64,000 nucleotides of DNA from assembly GCA_963580455.1 (NCBI GenBank), contig OY756968.1:3447544-3511543 (forward strand). The letters run 5' to 3'. The stretch is from Euonymus europaeus. Its lineage: Eukaryota; Streptophyta; Magnoliopsida; Celastrales; Celastraceae. Positions within the stretch are counted from its first letter, which is position 1. Every line of letters starts with the position of its first letter. Made by a program: the position numbers and the translations under genes. The notes under the pieces are model-generated. The model saw only the letters and a list, made by a program, of their open reading frames with translations, was not told the DNA's origin and ran no database searches. Below are positions 10,465 to 20,433 of this stretch, one piece after another.

Positions 10465-11419
10465 TGATGACGTCAAAAAGGTGTCAGTACCAAGAAGACG
10501 ATCAGTCGGTCAGACCTACAGTCTTGTAAGACTAGCAAGGGTGAAGACCCTTCCAAGGAGCCGACCAGCCGACCAGCCGACCAGTGATCACCTTTCAGGG
10601 AGCCGAGGTGCTGAACAGCCGACCAGGGATCACCTTCCAGGGAGCCGACCAGCCGGGAAGCCGAGCAGGGGTGACCTTCCAGGGAGCCGAGGTGCCGAGC
10701 AGCCGACCAAGGATCACCTTCCAGGGAGCCGACCAGCCGGGCAAGAGTGACTTTCCAGGGAGCCGAGCAGCCGACCAGGGGTCACCTTCCAGGAAGCCGA
10801 CCAGCCGGGCAAGGGTGACCTTCCAGGGAGCCGAGCAGCCGACCAGCCGACCAGGGATTTAAGCCTGGGTGTCCAGGCAGTCAGGCAGCTTACCTACCAG
10901 GCAGTCAGGAGCTTACCTACCAGGCAGTCAGGTAGCTTACCTACCAGGCAGTCAGGAGCTTACCTACCAGGCAGTCAGGCAGCTTACCTACTAGGCAGGA
11001 CTTTTAGGGATTCAGGTCCTTCCAAGGAACCGACCAGACAAGCGATCCTGTAACCAAGCACAATGAGCAAAGGTGAGCTAAAGGCCGCACCAGAGGTAGT
11101 CCTCTGGCGTTGGCGCTCCGACGCTCAAGTCAGTTGGTATTTAATCAGGTGAGCTTCTCGGACTAGAGCTCTCAATTTGCCAAAGTTTAGATTATGATTC
11201 AGTTGGATAATACCTGACTTGCTGAGCCTTATATAGGGCTGGAGACCACTGTTGAAGTGGGTCTTTCCATTATGATTGTGGACCACATCCAGCTGTTTTT
11301 CACCTTGGTAGGTCTAGCTGGTGCACTCTTACCGAGGAGACTGCCTGGTAGGCATGAAGAGTCTTGATCCACATATGACGTGGCGGAGCACCATTGGTGG
11401 GGGTATTTTTGTAATATCA
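10465..11419 (-). repeat. 5' LTR (right copy)
   Basis: Same sequence as the left LTR apart from scattered changes. It has one extra short unit in the gccgaccag array and extra units in the caggcagtcagg array, which give most of the 30-bp length difference. Confidence 0.95.
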
Positions 11420-11424
11420 GTATC

Positions 11425-11889
11425 AATAAATATCCAATACAATATTCCTAAAGCACATGCTGACCAAGACCAACATCTCAATACCCTGGACACTAACTGC
11501 TAAAATCAAATCAAATCAAATCAGGAAAGCTATTAAAGGATTCCCAACAACCCAAACACAGGCAGCTATTGGAAAAACTTATCACCTTCATCCTCACTTT
11601 AAAAAAAAGACTCCTCTTTTGATGACATTTCTTCCCAAGAAAATGATTCCTGCCCGTTTTAAGTTTAAACTCAAGCCATCACATAAATTTTACACTAATA
11701 ACAGATAAGTTGGCCTAAAAACTCTCTCTCTTTCACTATAAATTGGGGTAAAGTGTTCTTTCAATTATAGAAATATTTGGAATTTCTCAATTTGAAATGA
11801 TTTTTGTCACCAATTGACAATAGTTTTTTTTTATGCCAAACTAGTCACTCGGGCAATTTTTGAAAAAATGAGGCAAATTTGTACGGAGA
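11425..11889. other. Intergenic, no gene seen
   Basis: AT-rich; only short chance frames. Contains a short direct repeat 'aaatcaaatc' near 11506-11522. Confidence 0.5.
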
Positions 11890-12160
11890 TGGATCTTCTG
11901 TCGTTTGATGAACTCCACCATGGAAAGAAGTCCACCATGCCTTTTTTTTTTTTTTTTTTTTGATAAACAAGAAGTCCACCATGCTGCATGCACAAAAGCG
12001 TTGATGAAAGCCAAAGTAAAGAAATTTGTTGTGGGAATGGTGAATCAAAACCCAATTGTAGCCTCAAAGGAGATGGAAAGACTAAGAGAAGCAGAAATTG
12101 ACGTTGGAGTCGGCGTGGAAGAGGATTTGTTCTCGATTTCACATAATCAGGCTAGGATTG
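11890..12160 (+). pseudogene. Riboflavin deaminase (PYRD) fragment
   Basis: A fragment of the plant pyrimidine deaminase of riboflavin synthesis (bacterial RibD N-terminal domain). It reads HHGK..SPPC, then after an insertion CTKALMKAKVKKFVVGMVNQ, NPIVASKEMERLREAEIDV and GVEEDLFS. The family has H-x-G-(R/K)-T-P-P-C-T, where PPC holds the second zinc-binding cysteine. The exon is split after PPC by a tiny L1 tail. Upstream the expected PCNH(Y/H)G is degenerate (FDELHHG). No other exons are present, so it cannot encode an enzyme. Confidence 0.85.
11925..11984 (-). mobile_element. 28-bp L1 tail with 16-bp target duplication
   Basis: The insert 11941-11968 is only one C, a run of about 20 T and gataaac, the reverse complement of an L1 terminus plus poly(A). 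It is flanked by exact 16-bp copies of aagaagtccaccatgc (11925-11940 and 11969-11984). It interrupts the PYRD fragment. Confidence 0.88.
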
Positions 12161-12460
12161 GGGAGTTGGGTGGTGGTGGTAAGATTATCTTTTAAATTTT
12201 TGATTTTTAAATGTTTCAATTGAATTTCTCGATTACATCTCTATTTGATTTTGTTTTTCTTTTTGTTAAAGTTCACATATATAGTTATCACGCTAGGCCA
12301 CATAAGCAAAATGTTGTAGAATTTAACGATCAATTTATAGTCAATTGTCACCTCAAAAAAAAAAAACTGTCTGATTTTTAAAAAAATTGATCTACTGACC
12401 AGTTTAAGAAAAATAAAATAAAAATTCGATGACTCATTTGAGAGATCCAAAATGGAAGAC
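12161..12460. other. Upstream region of the UGT gene
   Basis: AT-rich, no gene seen. Ends at the TATA box of the glycosyltransferase. Confidence 0.5.
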
Positions 12461-12467
12461 TTTACCC

Positions 12468-12475
12468 CTATAAAT
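12468..12475 (+). promoter_or_regulatory. TATA box of the UGT89-like gene
   Basis: CTATAAAT lies 65-72 bp before the ATG at 12540, a normal distance for a plant TATA box with a short leader. Confidence 0.6.
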
Positions 12476-13723
12476 TGTCCACTCTCCAAATCATTGCTCA
12501 CACACCCCCACTATTAAACCACAACTACGTCCAAATTCAATGTCTATCAACAAGAATGATGAACCACCACCACCACACATTCTTATCTTTCCATACCCAG
12601 CACAAGGCCACACACTACCTATCCTTGACTTCACACACCAGCTTGCCCTCCGCGGCTTATCTTTGACGATTTTAACAACACCCAAAAACCTCCCAACGCT
12701 CTCCCCTCTCCTCCAAATCCACCCCCATATCAAAACCCTGAACCTCCCTTTCCCTTCCCACCCCTCTCTCCCTCCGGGTGTCGAAAATGTCAAGGACCTC
12801 GGCAACGCGGGAAACTACCCCATCATGGCCGCCCTTCCCAATCTTCACGACCCAATCATTCACTGGTTCCGCTCTAACACTGACCCTCCTGTGGCTATTA
12901 TATCTGATTTTTTCCTCGGCTGGACGCAAAAGCTGGCACAAGAACTCAATATACCCAGAATTGCCTTCTACTCATCCGGTGCGTTTCTGGCTTCTGTTGT
13001 CGATTACTGTTGGAAGCACGTTGCGAAGGATACGAATGTTGTTGAGTTTGTTGGTTTGCCGAGAACACCGTCGTTTAAGGAGGGGCACTTGCCGTCTTTA
13101 TTCAGGTGGTACAGGGAAGGTGATCCTGTTTGGGAGAATATCAAGGACGCCATTATAGCAAATATCATGAGCTGGGGTTGCGTTTTCAATACTTTTGAGG
13201 ACCTGGAGAGTGAGTACTTGGACTATATGAAAAAGCTGACGGGCCACGGACGGGTTTACGGTGTTGGCCCGGTCAGCTTGTTGGGTCCGTCGAAACGTGA
13301 AGTGTCGTCGAAGGTGGAGTCAGATAATGAATTACTGGGTTGGCTTGACGGATGCCCGGATGGATCCGTCCTTTACGTTTGCTTTGGGAGTCAGAAGTCG
13401 TTGAGTAAGAATCAGATGGAGGCCTTGGCAACTGGTCTTGAACGGAGCGGGACCCGTTTTGTATGGGTCGTGAAAACGGGCTCCGCCAAACAGATTGAGG
13501 AGGGGATTGGGGTTGATGTACCGGACTGGTTTGAAGAACGGGTGGCGGGTAGAGGTATGGTTGTCAGAGGGTGGGCCCCACAGTTGTTATTACTGAGTCA
13601 TAACGCGGTGGGTGGGTTTCTGAGTCATTGTGGATGGAACTCGATACTGGAGGGTATAGTGGAAGGAGTAGTGATACTGGGTTGGCCAATGGACACTACA
13701 AGAAAAGGCACTTTTAGAGACGG

Positions 13724-14085
13724 AAATTAGGGGCGGAAAAATATTCCGTCTCTAATTAGGGACGGAAATTTATTTCCGTCACTAATTCCGTCTCAAAAAT
13801 TGAACTTTTGACTTTTTTACTTTTTAGGGACGGAAGTTTATTCCGTCCCTAAATCCGTCCCTAATTAGGGACGAAAATATTGACCTTTTGACTTTTTAGG
13901 GACGGAAATTTATTCCGTCCCTAAATCCGTCCCAAATTAGGGACGGAATTATATTCCGTCCCTAATTCCGTCTAAAAAAATTGATCTTTTTGAACTTTTG
14001 AATTTTTAGGGAAGGAAAATATTTCGTTCCTAAATCTGTCCATAATTAGGGACGGAAATACAAATTCGTCCCTAATTTCGTCGCT
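13724..14085. repeat. Left subterminal repeats of the CACTA element
   Basis: Many direct and inverted copies of 'agggacgga' and its complement 'tccgtccct'. In this superfamily such motifs bind transposase. Confidence 0.9.
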
Positions 14086-14092
14086 AATTACT

Positions 14093-14880
14093 CAATTTAG
14101 GTTTTCCGAATAATTGGTCGATTAAAATCCAAAATTGGCCAAAGGTTCCTTCACAAAAAATGTTTAGAATAACTAAATGTAGCTACATGTCAATTTTTAG
14201 CTCATTTGGAGTTCGTTTGGTCGATCATGCAATCAAAATGAGAGATTTAACTTCGAACGAGATATCTAAGTATACAATTTAGATTTTTCAAAACATTAAC
14301 TGATTGAAGTTCCAAATTGCTCGAAGGTTCCTTCACAGAATATGCTTATAATGATTAAATGTAGCTACATGTAAATTTTCAACACATTCGAAGTTTGTTT
14401 GAGTGATCACGCAATCAAAATGAGGGATTTAACTTCGAGTGAGATACCTAAGTGTACAATTTAAATTTTTCGAATAATTGATTGATTGAAGTTCAAAATT
14501 GGTCAAAGGTTCCTAAACACAGTATGCTTAGAATGACTAAATGTAGCTACATGTAAAGTTTCAACTCATTCGGAGCGAGTTTGAGCGATTACGCGATCAA
14601 AATGAGAGATTTAACTTCGAACGAGATATTTTGTGCACAATTTAGGTTTTTCGTAATATTGACCGGCTGAAGTTTAAACTTGGTGGAAGGTTCCTTCACA
14701 AAATATGCTTAGAATGACTAAATGTATCTACATGTCAAGTTTCAACTCATTTGGAGTTTGTTTGAGCGATCAACTGATCAAAATGAGGAATTTAATTTCG
14801 AGTGAGATTCCTAAATGTACAATTTAGATTTTTCGAAAAATAATGGATGAGAGTTTGTTTGGTTAATCACACGATCAAAA
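14093..14880. repeat. 182-bp tandem repeat, about four copies
   Basis: The landmark 'caattta' plus 'ttttcgaa' recurs at 14093, 14275, 14457, 14638 and 14820 (steps 180-183 bp). Each unit also carries 'actaaatgtagctacatgt' and 'atcaaaatgag'. No coding content. Confidence 0.92.
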
Positions 14881-15446
14881 AAAATTAATTTAATATATTG
14901 CTAAATTAGGAACTTAGATTTGTTTTATAATTTAATATATTATAAGATAATCAATCTATTAAACTTATTAAATTTTATTCAATTAATTATAAAAAAATTT
15001 ACTCCAAAATTCTGGCGCGTAGACTGAGACATTCTTACCTCCAAAATTTTCACTCACCCACCAACTTCCTCACTTCATTTGAAATTAGAATTCCTAATTC
15101 TCTCACGCCAGTAAAATACCCAAGCTTGCCCCTCTTCTCTCTCACGGAGTCTAACCTCTGCCGGGCTCTGCGCTCTCTCTCCTACCGACGATCGAGCTCA
15201 TTGCTTCCATCGATCATCTCTGTCAGCCTTTCCTTCACGGATTTTGGAAGGCCCCCAGCTGCTATTTCCTCCATCAATCGGTTGTCGAGCAAGGTGAGAT
15301 TGTTTGCAACCTCTCAGATCCAGTTAGTCGAATTGTGTGCCCTTCGATTTCAAACCTTTGATGCCATTTTCGAAACATGCCTACATAGTCGTTACTCGTT
15401 AGAAAAAGCAGTGCCATAAGAAACCCTTAAACGAGAAGAAGACGGA

Positions 15447-15585
15447 ATGGCAGAAAACATGGGAGTGGTCTCCCCCAAGTATGACGTTAACGCCAAATGG
15501 GGCGCATGTCTTGATCTGACGGTCCGTCGATTCGTTTACTCCTCGGCGGCTGAGGCTTTTGGTCTTTTATCAGCAATTCTTATTT
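15447..15585 (+). pseudogene. Captured MIC10 (MICOS subunit) fragment inside the CACTA element
   Basis: Reads MAENMGVVSPKYDVNAKWGA, then CLDLTVRRFVYSSAAEAFG. This is the N-terminus of plant MIC10 (MINOS1/DUF543), a small inner-membrane protein that bends cristae junctions; the family reads AKWDACLDLTVRRFVYSSL with a following glycine-rich membrane helix. Similarity ends at about residue 46, and the second helix with its GxGxGxG motif is missing. The CT-rich sequence just upstream (15120-15445, with a possible GTGAGA splice donor near 15294) may be the captured 5' leader. Capture by the transposon is inferred because the fragment lies wholly inside its inverted repeats. Confidence 0.8.
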
Positions 15586-16985
15586 TGAGGAATTCTGAAA
15601 TATTAGAGAAGCCTCCTTCTATTCTTCTTTATCTGAAGTATGGTATTTTTTTTCATGTTATGTTTGGATTTTTCTTACTTCTGGAGATATACAGCAGTGA
15701 CTGACAATAAATTATGCCTGCTTCTGGTGCTAGGTGCTAGCTGATAAATGGAACCAAAACTACTGCAAGTATCCCACAAAATGATGGATCACTTCACTAA
15801 TCCTCAACACCAAATTCATTTAGACAGAACAATGTGGTTCCATGACAGTTTGCTTCCTATGTGGCTTGATGGCACCCAGGTAACTCTTTTTTCCTTCTCC
15901 CTGACTCCCTGTTTGTAATTGAATCAAACAACTTAGGTGAAAGCATTAGCTGCTATATAATTCATTAAATCAATTTGTTATGATTGAGATTATCCATTGC
16001 AGTCCTCATTAGATAAGTACAATAACGCAATGCATGTGTGCTCTGCCATATAAAAGCCATGGCCACCATAAGAACTTCTAATGATGCTAATCACAGCAAC
16101 ATTGTTCCTTCAGATTTCTTCACTATAGAACAATTTCCCTTTATGTTGACGTCAATTTAACCCATGAATGAATATGGGGTTCATAATGCTTATGTAGTTG
16201 GCTTATTCATCTCCAGTTCAAACTGAGATCATAAAGACTTGGACCTCTTTGTTGGAGCAGTAAGTACCAAATTAATTCATTTTTTCTTTATCTCCTTATT
16301 TATTTCATTCTGTCATTTTCCTTTGGCATTTTAATATATGATTCAAGTTGAATCCTCTTGATTGAGATTTCCATTTTTTCCATTGAATTGAGCCTATATT
16401 TTGTTTTTGGAGCCACAAGACAGTCAGTTGTTCATCGAGCAGTCAACGAACAACTCTATTTTCATATTCTTTATCCAACGCAATTGCATTGCTTCCCAAT
16501 GTATAAGCACCAGTTGAAAGCTTTCTTCTTCATTATGCTTTTGCAGACCAAATTTCTAAAGGCTTATAGACTGGGTTTTGTTCGATTCATATTTTATCTG
16601 TTATTCAATGGTGTTGGATTCGAGGCAGTAGCTGCAAGATTTGCGACAAGATCAACAATCCTAGTCTCGGCCATAGGATCCCGATAATGATGCCGATGAG
16701 GATGACGAGGAAGCCAATCTCTCTAGCGAGGATGATTAGATGCATTAGTCTTCATTTGTATAATAAAACTAATTGTAAATTTAACATTTTTAAATTTTAT
16801 TGGAGATATTTCTTTACATTTTAATTCTATTATGATAATTTAATTATATTGTTTTTAATTATATTTAGAATAAAAAATAAAAGATGGTTAAATTATTAAT
16901 AATAAATTAGCATTTTAAAAATAATCAATTTAAGTATTTATTGAATAATTTTTAATGAATTATTAATTAAATATTTTCTTTATTT
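15586..16985 (+). other. CACTA interior with unidentified exon-like segments
   Basis: Two stretches look exon-like but I cannot name them: 15748-15879, an open frame beginning MEPKLLQVSHKMMDHF and ending before GTAACT, and the acidic tail ending EANLSSEDD before a TAG at 16737-16739. They may be further captured gene pieces or transposase remnants. Confidence 0.35.
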
Positions 16986-16989
16986 ATTA

Positions 16990-17340
16990 TATAATTAAAA
17001 AATATATTAGGGAAGGAAATTTCCGTCTCTAATTATATAATTAATATATTTTATGATATAAATTTTAATAATATTTTAATGATTTAGGGACGGAAAATTC
17101 CGTCCCTAATTTAGTGACAGAAAATTCCGTCCCTAAATTTCCGTCCCTAATTTAGTGACGGACATTTTCCGTCCCTAATTTCCGTCCCTAATATTTCCGT
17201 CGCAAAATTCCGTCTCAAAATTTTGCGACAGCACTTTTTGGGACGGAAAATTTTCCGTCCCAAATTCCGTCTCTAATTAGCTTAGGGACGGAAAATTCAT
17301 GTTTAGGGACGGAATTTTCCGTCCCTAAAATCGATTTTTC
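16990..17340. repeat. Right subterminal repeats of the CACTA element
   Basis: At least ten copies of 'ttccgtccctaa' or its complement, mirroring the left end. Confidence 0.9.
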
Positions 17341-17607
17341 TTGTAGTGGGAGGCCGACCAATATGTGAATGCTAAATTATTGGTGGAGGACATGGGTGTG
17401 GCAGTGAGGGTGTGTGAGGGTGCTGACTCGGTACCCGACCCGGACAAGTTGGCGAGTGCCATTGCTGAATCGCTGAGTGAACATGCACAAGTGAAGGCGA
17501 GGGCAAAGGAGGTGAGAGACAAGGCAGTGACAGCTGTCAAACGTGGCGGGAGCTCTTGCAGGGATTTGGACATGTTGGTTAAGGAACTAAGCCAGCTCCA
17601 AATGTAA

Positions 17608-20433
17608 ATCTGTTTGGTGGTTTAATAGCATTGGTGATGATGTTTTTTTTAAGTTAAATAATATTAGAAGATATATTTTGTTGATATGACTCGATGAATA
17701 AAATGTTTTAATATAATGATATAAATTCAATGACTTTTTTTTGGATAGTAAATATACGGTGAAGTATTGATTTGATTTTGATATAAATATGTCGTTATAA
17801 AGTAAATTAAGACCTTAAAAAATCAATATATAGGCATAAAAATGGACCAATAAGCATTGTTGAAGTGTGTAATTTTCTCTTGGTCATTAAGTTTCTACAT
17901 TTGATATCCATGCCTCATCAAAGAGCAACCATGCCTCACTTCTTAATTCTGAATAAAACATAAGAAATAAGTTGAGGTGGGCGAAACAAACAAAGAGAGA
18001 ATAAATCTTTTTGTTGGTAATTGAGAAATTCCATATCAAAATCTAAATTCGGATCATTATGTCAAAATTTATTACCTAACGATAATATAAATAAGATAAA
18101 AACTCAACGCATGGTCATGAGGAATTGCTCCCCGTAGACCAAAATGTATTCTAAGCTATCACTCAAGAGCGAAGGCTTCACATACAGATAATACGAGTAT
18201 AGGACTACAAAGGAATCAAGCGTGTTGCTTTAACGTTCTCAAAAATACTCTTAACAAAAGTTGTATGAAACCAAGCAGATTCTAAAAATAGTGTAAGAAC
18301 TATTGCATGTCCTTATTGGCTGAGATATGTCCGGTATGGGACCATGCATTTATAGCGTTTGACTCAGCACAGCGTTGACGCTTTCAAATGCATGAACAGA
18401 TGGACTCTCATCTTGTCCTGGGCCCACGTGGGCCCAAGCCAAGACGTTGGTGCTAGGCTGCTTGCTGCATCAGTGCCGTGCCCAACTGTGGCCCGTTTAT
18501 GGCATAGATATTAGATCATTAGAGTGCTATTAGTTGGGCTTTCACTCCATATTAGTTGGGCTGGATGATACAAAGTCCTTTATATGCAAGACGGGCTACA
18601 AGTTGTTGTGGCCTGTGGGAGTTGAATGGAGTCAACACCTATGACTTGTATTACTTTTTCTAGATCTAAATGGATTCATCAAGGTTCTAAATGATCTCGC
18701 TAATTATTGTTATTGGCTCGCCCACCAAATGATATCGAGATAAATTTATGGTCATATTTTGGGGCTCAAGTATTATTCTCGTAGGTCTTGTGTAAAAAAT
18801 ATATATATATATTTGGGCTATCCAATCTATGATGACATAACACTGACAAAAGGCAACTCTGTTTGTTTTGTGGTTCTTTAGATTATCGAAATTCCAACGA
18901 CATTTGATTGACAATTTAGATGAGAGAAATGAAGGGCGGGTGCGAATCACTCATTTATTCGGGATGAGTTTGGAAGGGTAAAATTTTAAACTCATTCCAC
19001 ACTTATGAAAATTAGTAAAGCTCAACATAAAGGTGAGATTACATAATCTTTATAAGGAAAAATGAGTTTTAATGTTTATAAGAATATTTTATTCTTGTTA
19101 ATAAGTAATGACGATTAAAAATCCAACACTCGTGCTCACTCCCTATTGCATACCAAAAATGAAAAATATTCGTCTCATACTTGCTAACCAAATGTCTCAT
19201 CATTCCCTTGTTTGTTTGAATTTGGGAGTGTGAAATCTCAAATTCATCTCACTTGCATTTCTTCTTACGGAGATTAGTTGTGGTCATCAGAATGGTGGGA
19301 TTGACTAATTTTCACAAAAAAAGGGAGAATGAATTTTGATATTCAAAAGACTATTTTATACCTTATTAATTAATAAGTAATCACAATTAAAATTCTAACA
19401 ATTATACTCTCTATTCATTTCATATCAAATATTGTCATACCCATCTCACGCTTGCATTCCACCCACTAATAAATAAGGATATTTACAATTGCATCATTAA
19501 TAAAAATAAGATTCATAAATAATTTTGAGGGAGAGATTATATTTACATGTGCTTTAATAAACACTAGTAAAATTTGCTATTGACCCGTCGATGATCTGAA
19601 GGGGCAACCGGTCGACTTTTACTCTATTAGATAAATTAAATATTTATGAACGTTTAAAGTGATAGTGGGACCCTCAACCTCAACTTTAAAATGTTCCTTC
19701 GTTGGGGACTAATATCTTCTTTGATTTCTCCGTCAATCACGGACAAACTTCCAAACCAATCTTCCTTGGGACTAAACGCACAACCATTACATGAACAAAA
19801 CTCATTTCTTTTTCAGCATCAAAATTTAAAAATCATAAAGAACGCATCCACAAAATCCCACATATTCAGACGGACGGCAAGAAACATCATCAACCACAGC
19901 CAGGTATTTTGGAACTAGACACCAGACATGAATATCCATGTATTCTGTCGGTATCCAATGCAAATTCTTGAAACCCACTTCCTTCTCTGATTTGTCACAG
20001 TACTGTTGAATTCCACTGGAACCATGCCACAATCCCTACATATCTATCAAAAACATCTCACTTACAAAGCATGCTCAAGAAACCAGAGGGGTCAATATTC
20101 AATTGGTTTTTTTTTTCTATTCTATAAAGGATCTGATTCTACAAATTATTTATCAAACAAGTCCTATGAGGAATTCTTTTCAAAAAGACCACGGGGAATT
20201 AAAAGAAAGGGCTGTCAAAAAAACACGAAGAAAGCTAAAAAATTTACTCAGCTCTTCCCTTAGCTGATGCCAAGAATATTTACATCAGTTCCTCCTACTG
20301 CTGCTCCCCACTACAACACCACCTGTGAGAAAACCCATGACCAAACCCTAGACTAACAACCATTCATCCGCAACAAAACCTCTTATTTTTTCACCTTCAG
20401 TCTTCTCTTCACTAATGTACCAGATTCTCAACT
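17608..20433. other. Intergenic, with two diverged MITE-like copies
   Basis: No gene seen. About 18953-19200 and 19203-19475 are diverged tandem copies of one repeat (for example 'ataagtaatgacgatt' at 19101 against 'ataagtaatcacaatt' at 19373, 272 bp apart). The last 200 bp are probably the 3' untranslated region of the PI4K-gamma gene. Confidence 0.45.

Larger units (their letters stand above)
6525..11424 (-). mobile_element. Complete non-autonomous Tat-lineage Ty3/Gypsy LTR retrotransposon
   Basis: Two nearly identical long terminal repeats, 6530-7454 (925 bp) and 10465-11419 (955 bp), both with TG..CA ends, enclose 3 kb of internal DNA. The 5-bp target duplication GTATC is at 6525-6529 and 11420-11424. 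The element reads on the minus strand: the 5' LTR is the right copy, followed by a primer-binding-site-like GTTTGGCGCCGTCTGTGG (complement of 10447-10464), gag, the last part of pol, a long 3' region, a G-run (reverse of 7456-7462) and the 3' LTR. Protease, reverse transcriptase, RNase H and integrase core are deleted, so it needs a helper element. LTR length differs mainly in the number of short internal repeats. High LTR similarity suggests a recent insertion. Confidence 0.96.
13691..17351. mobile_element. Non-autonomous CACTA (En/Spm) DNA transposon
   Basis: Element 13694-17348 (3655 bp) with 13-bp terminal inverted repeats CACTACAAGAAAA and the 3-bp target duplication GGA (13691-13693 and 17349-17351). 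Both ends carry dense subterminal repeats of the type 'ttagggacggaaattt/ttccgtccctaa'. The interior has a 182-bp tandem array and a captured piece of a host gene, but no transposase frame, so it must be moved by a helper. It disrupts a UGT89-like coding sequence. Confidence 0.96.
12540..17607 (+). pseudogene. UGT89-type UDP-glycosyltransferase interrupted by a CACTA transposon
   Basis: An intronless family-1 glycosyltransferase in two pieces, 12540-13693 and 17352-17607; one copy of the 3-bp target duplication belongs to the gene. Without the insert the frame is continuous and encodes 469 residues, the usual UGT length. The N-terminus has the acceptor-side catalytic His24 (PYPAQGH) and the UGT89 wording PSHPSLPPGVENV and ISDFFLGWT. 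The donor-sugar PSPG box starts at WAPQLLLLSHNAVGGF, continues HCGWNSILEG and ends WPMEADQ. The transposon sits between WPM and EADQ. As it stands the first piece runs into the transposon and stops at 13730, after about 12 foreign residues. UGT89 enzymes glycosylate flavonols, benzoates and related phenolics in the cytosol; the substrate here cannot be read. No other damage is seen, so the disruption looks young. Confidence 0.93.

Noticed and set aside
12491..12941. Minus-strand frames opposite the UGT start
   Set aside because: They mirror a well-supported plus-strand coding region.
13694..17348. CACTA insert read as an intron of the UGT gene
   Set aside because: Its borders are CACTA terminal inverted repeats with a GGA target duplication, not GT-AG, and UGT89 genes have no intron here.
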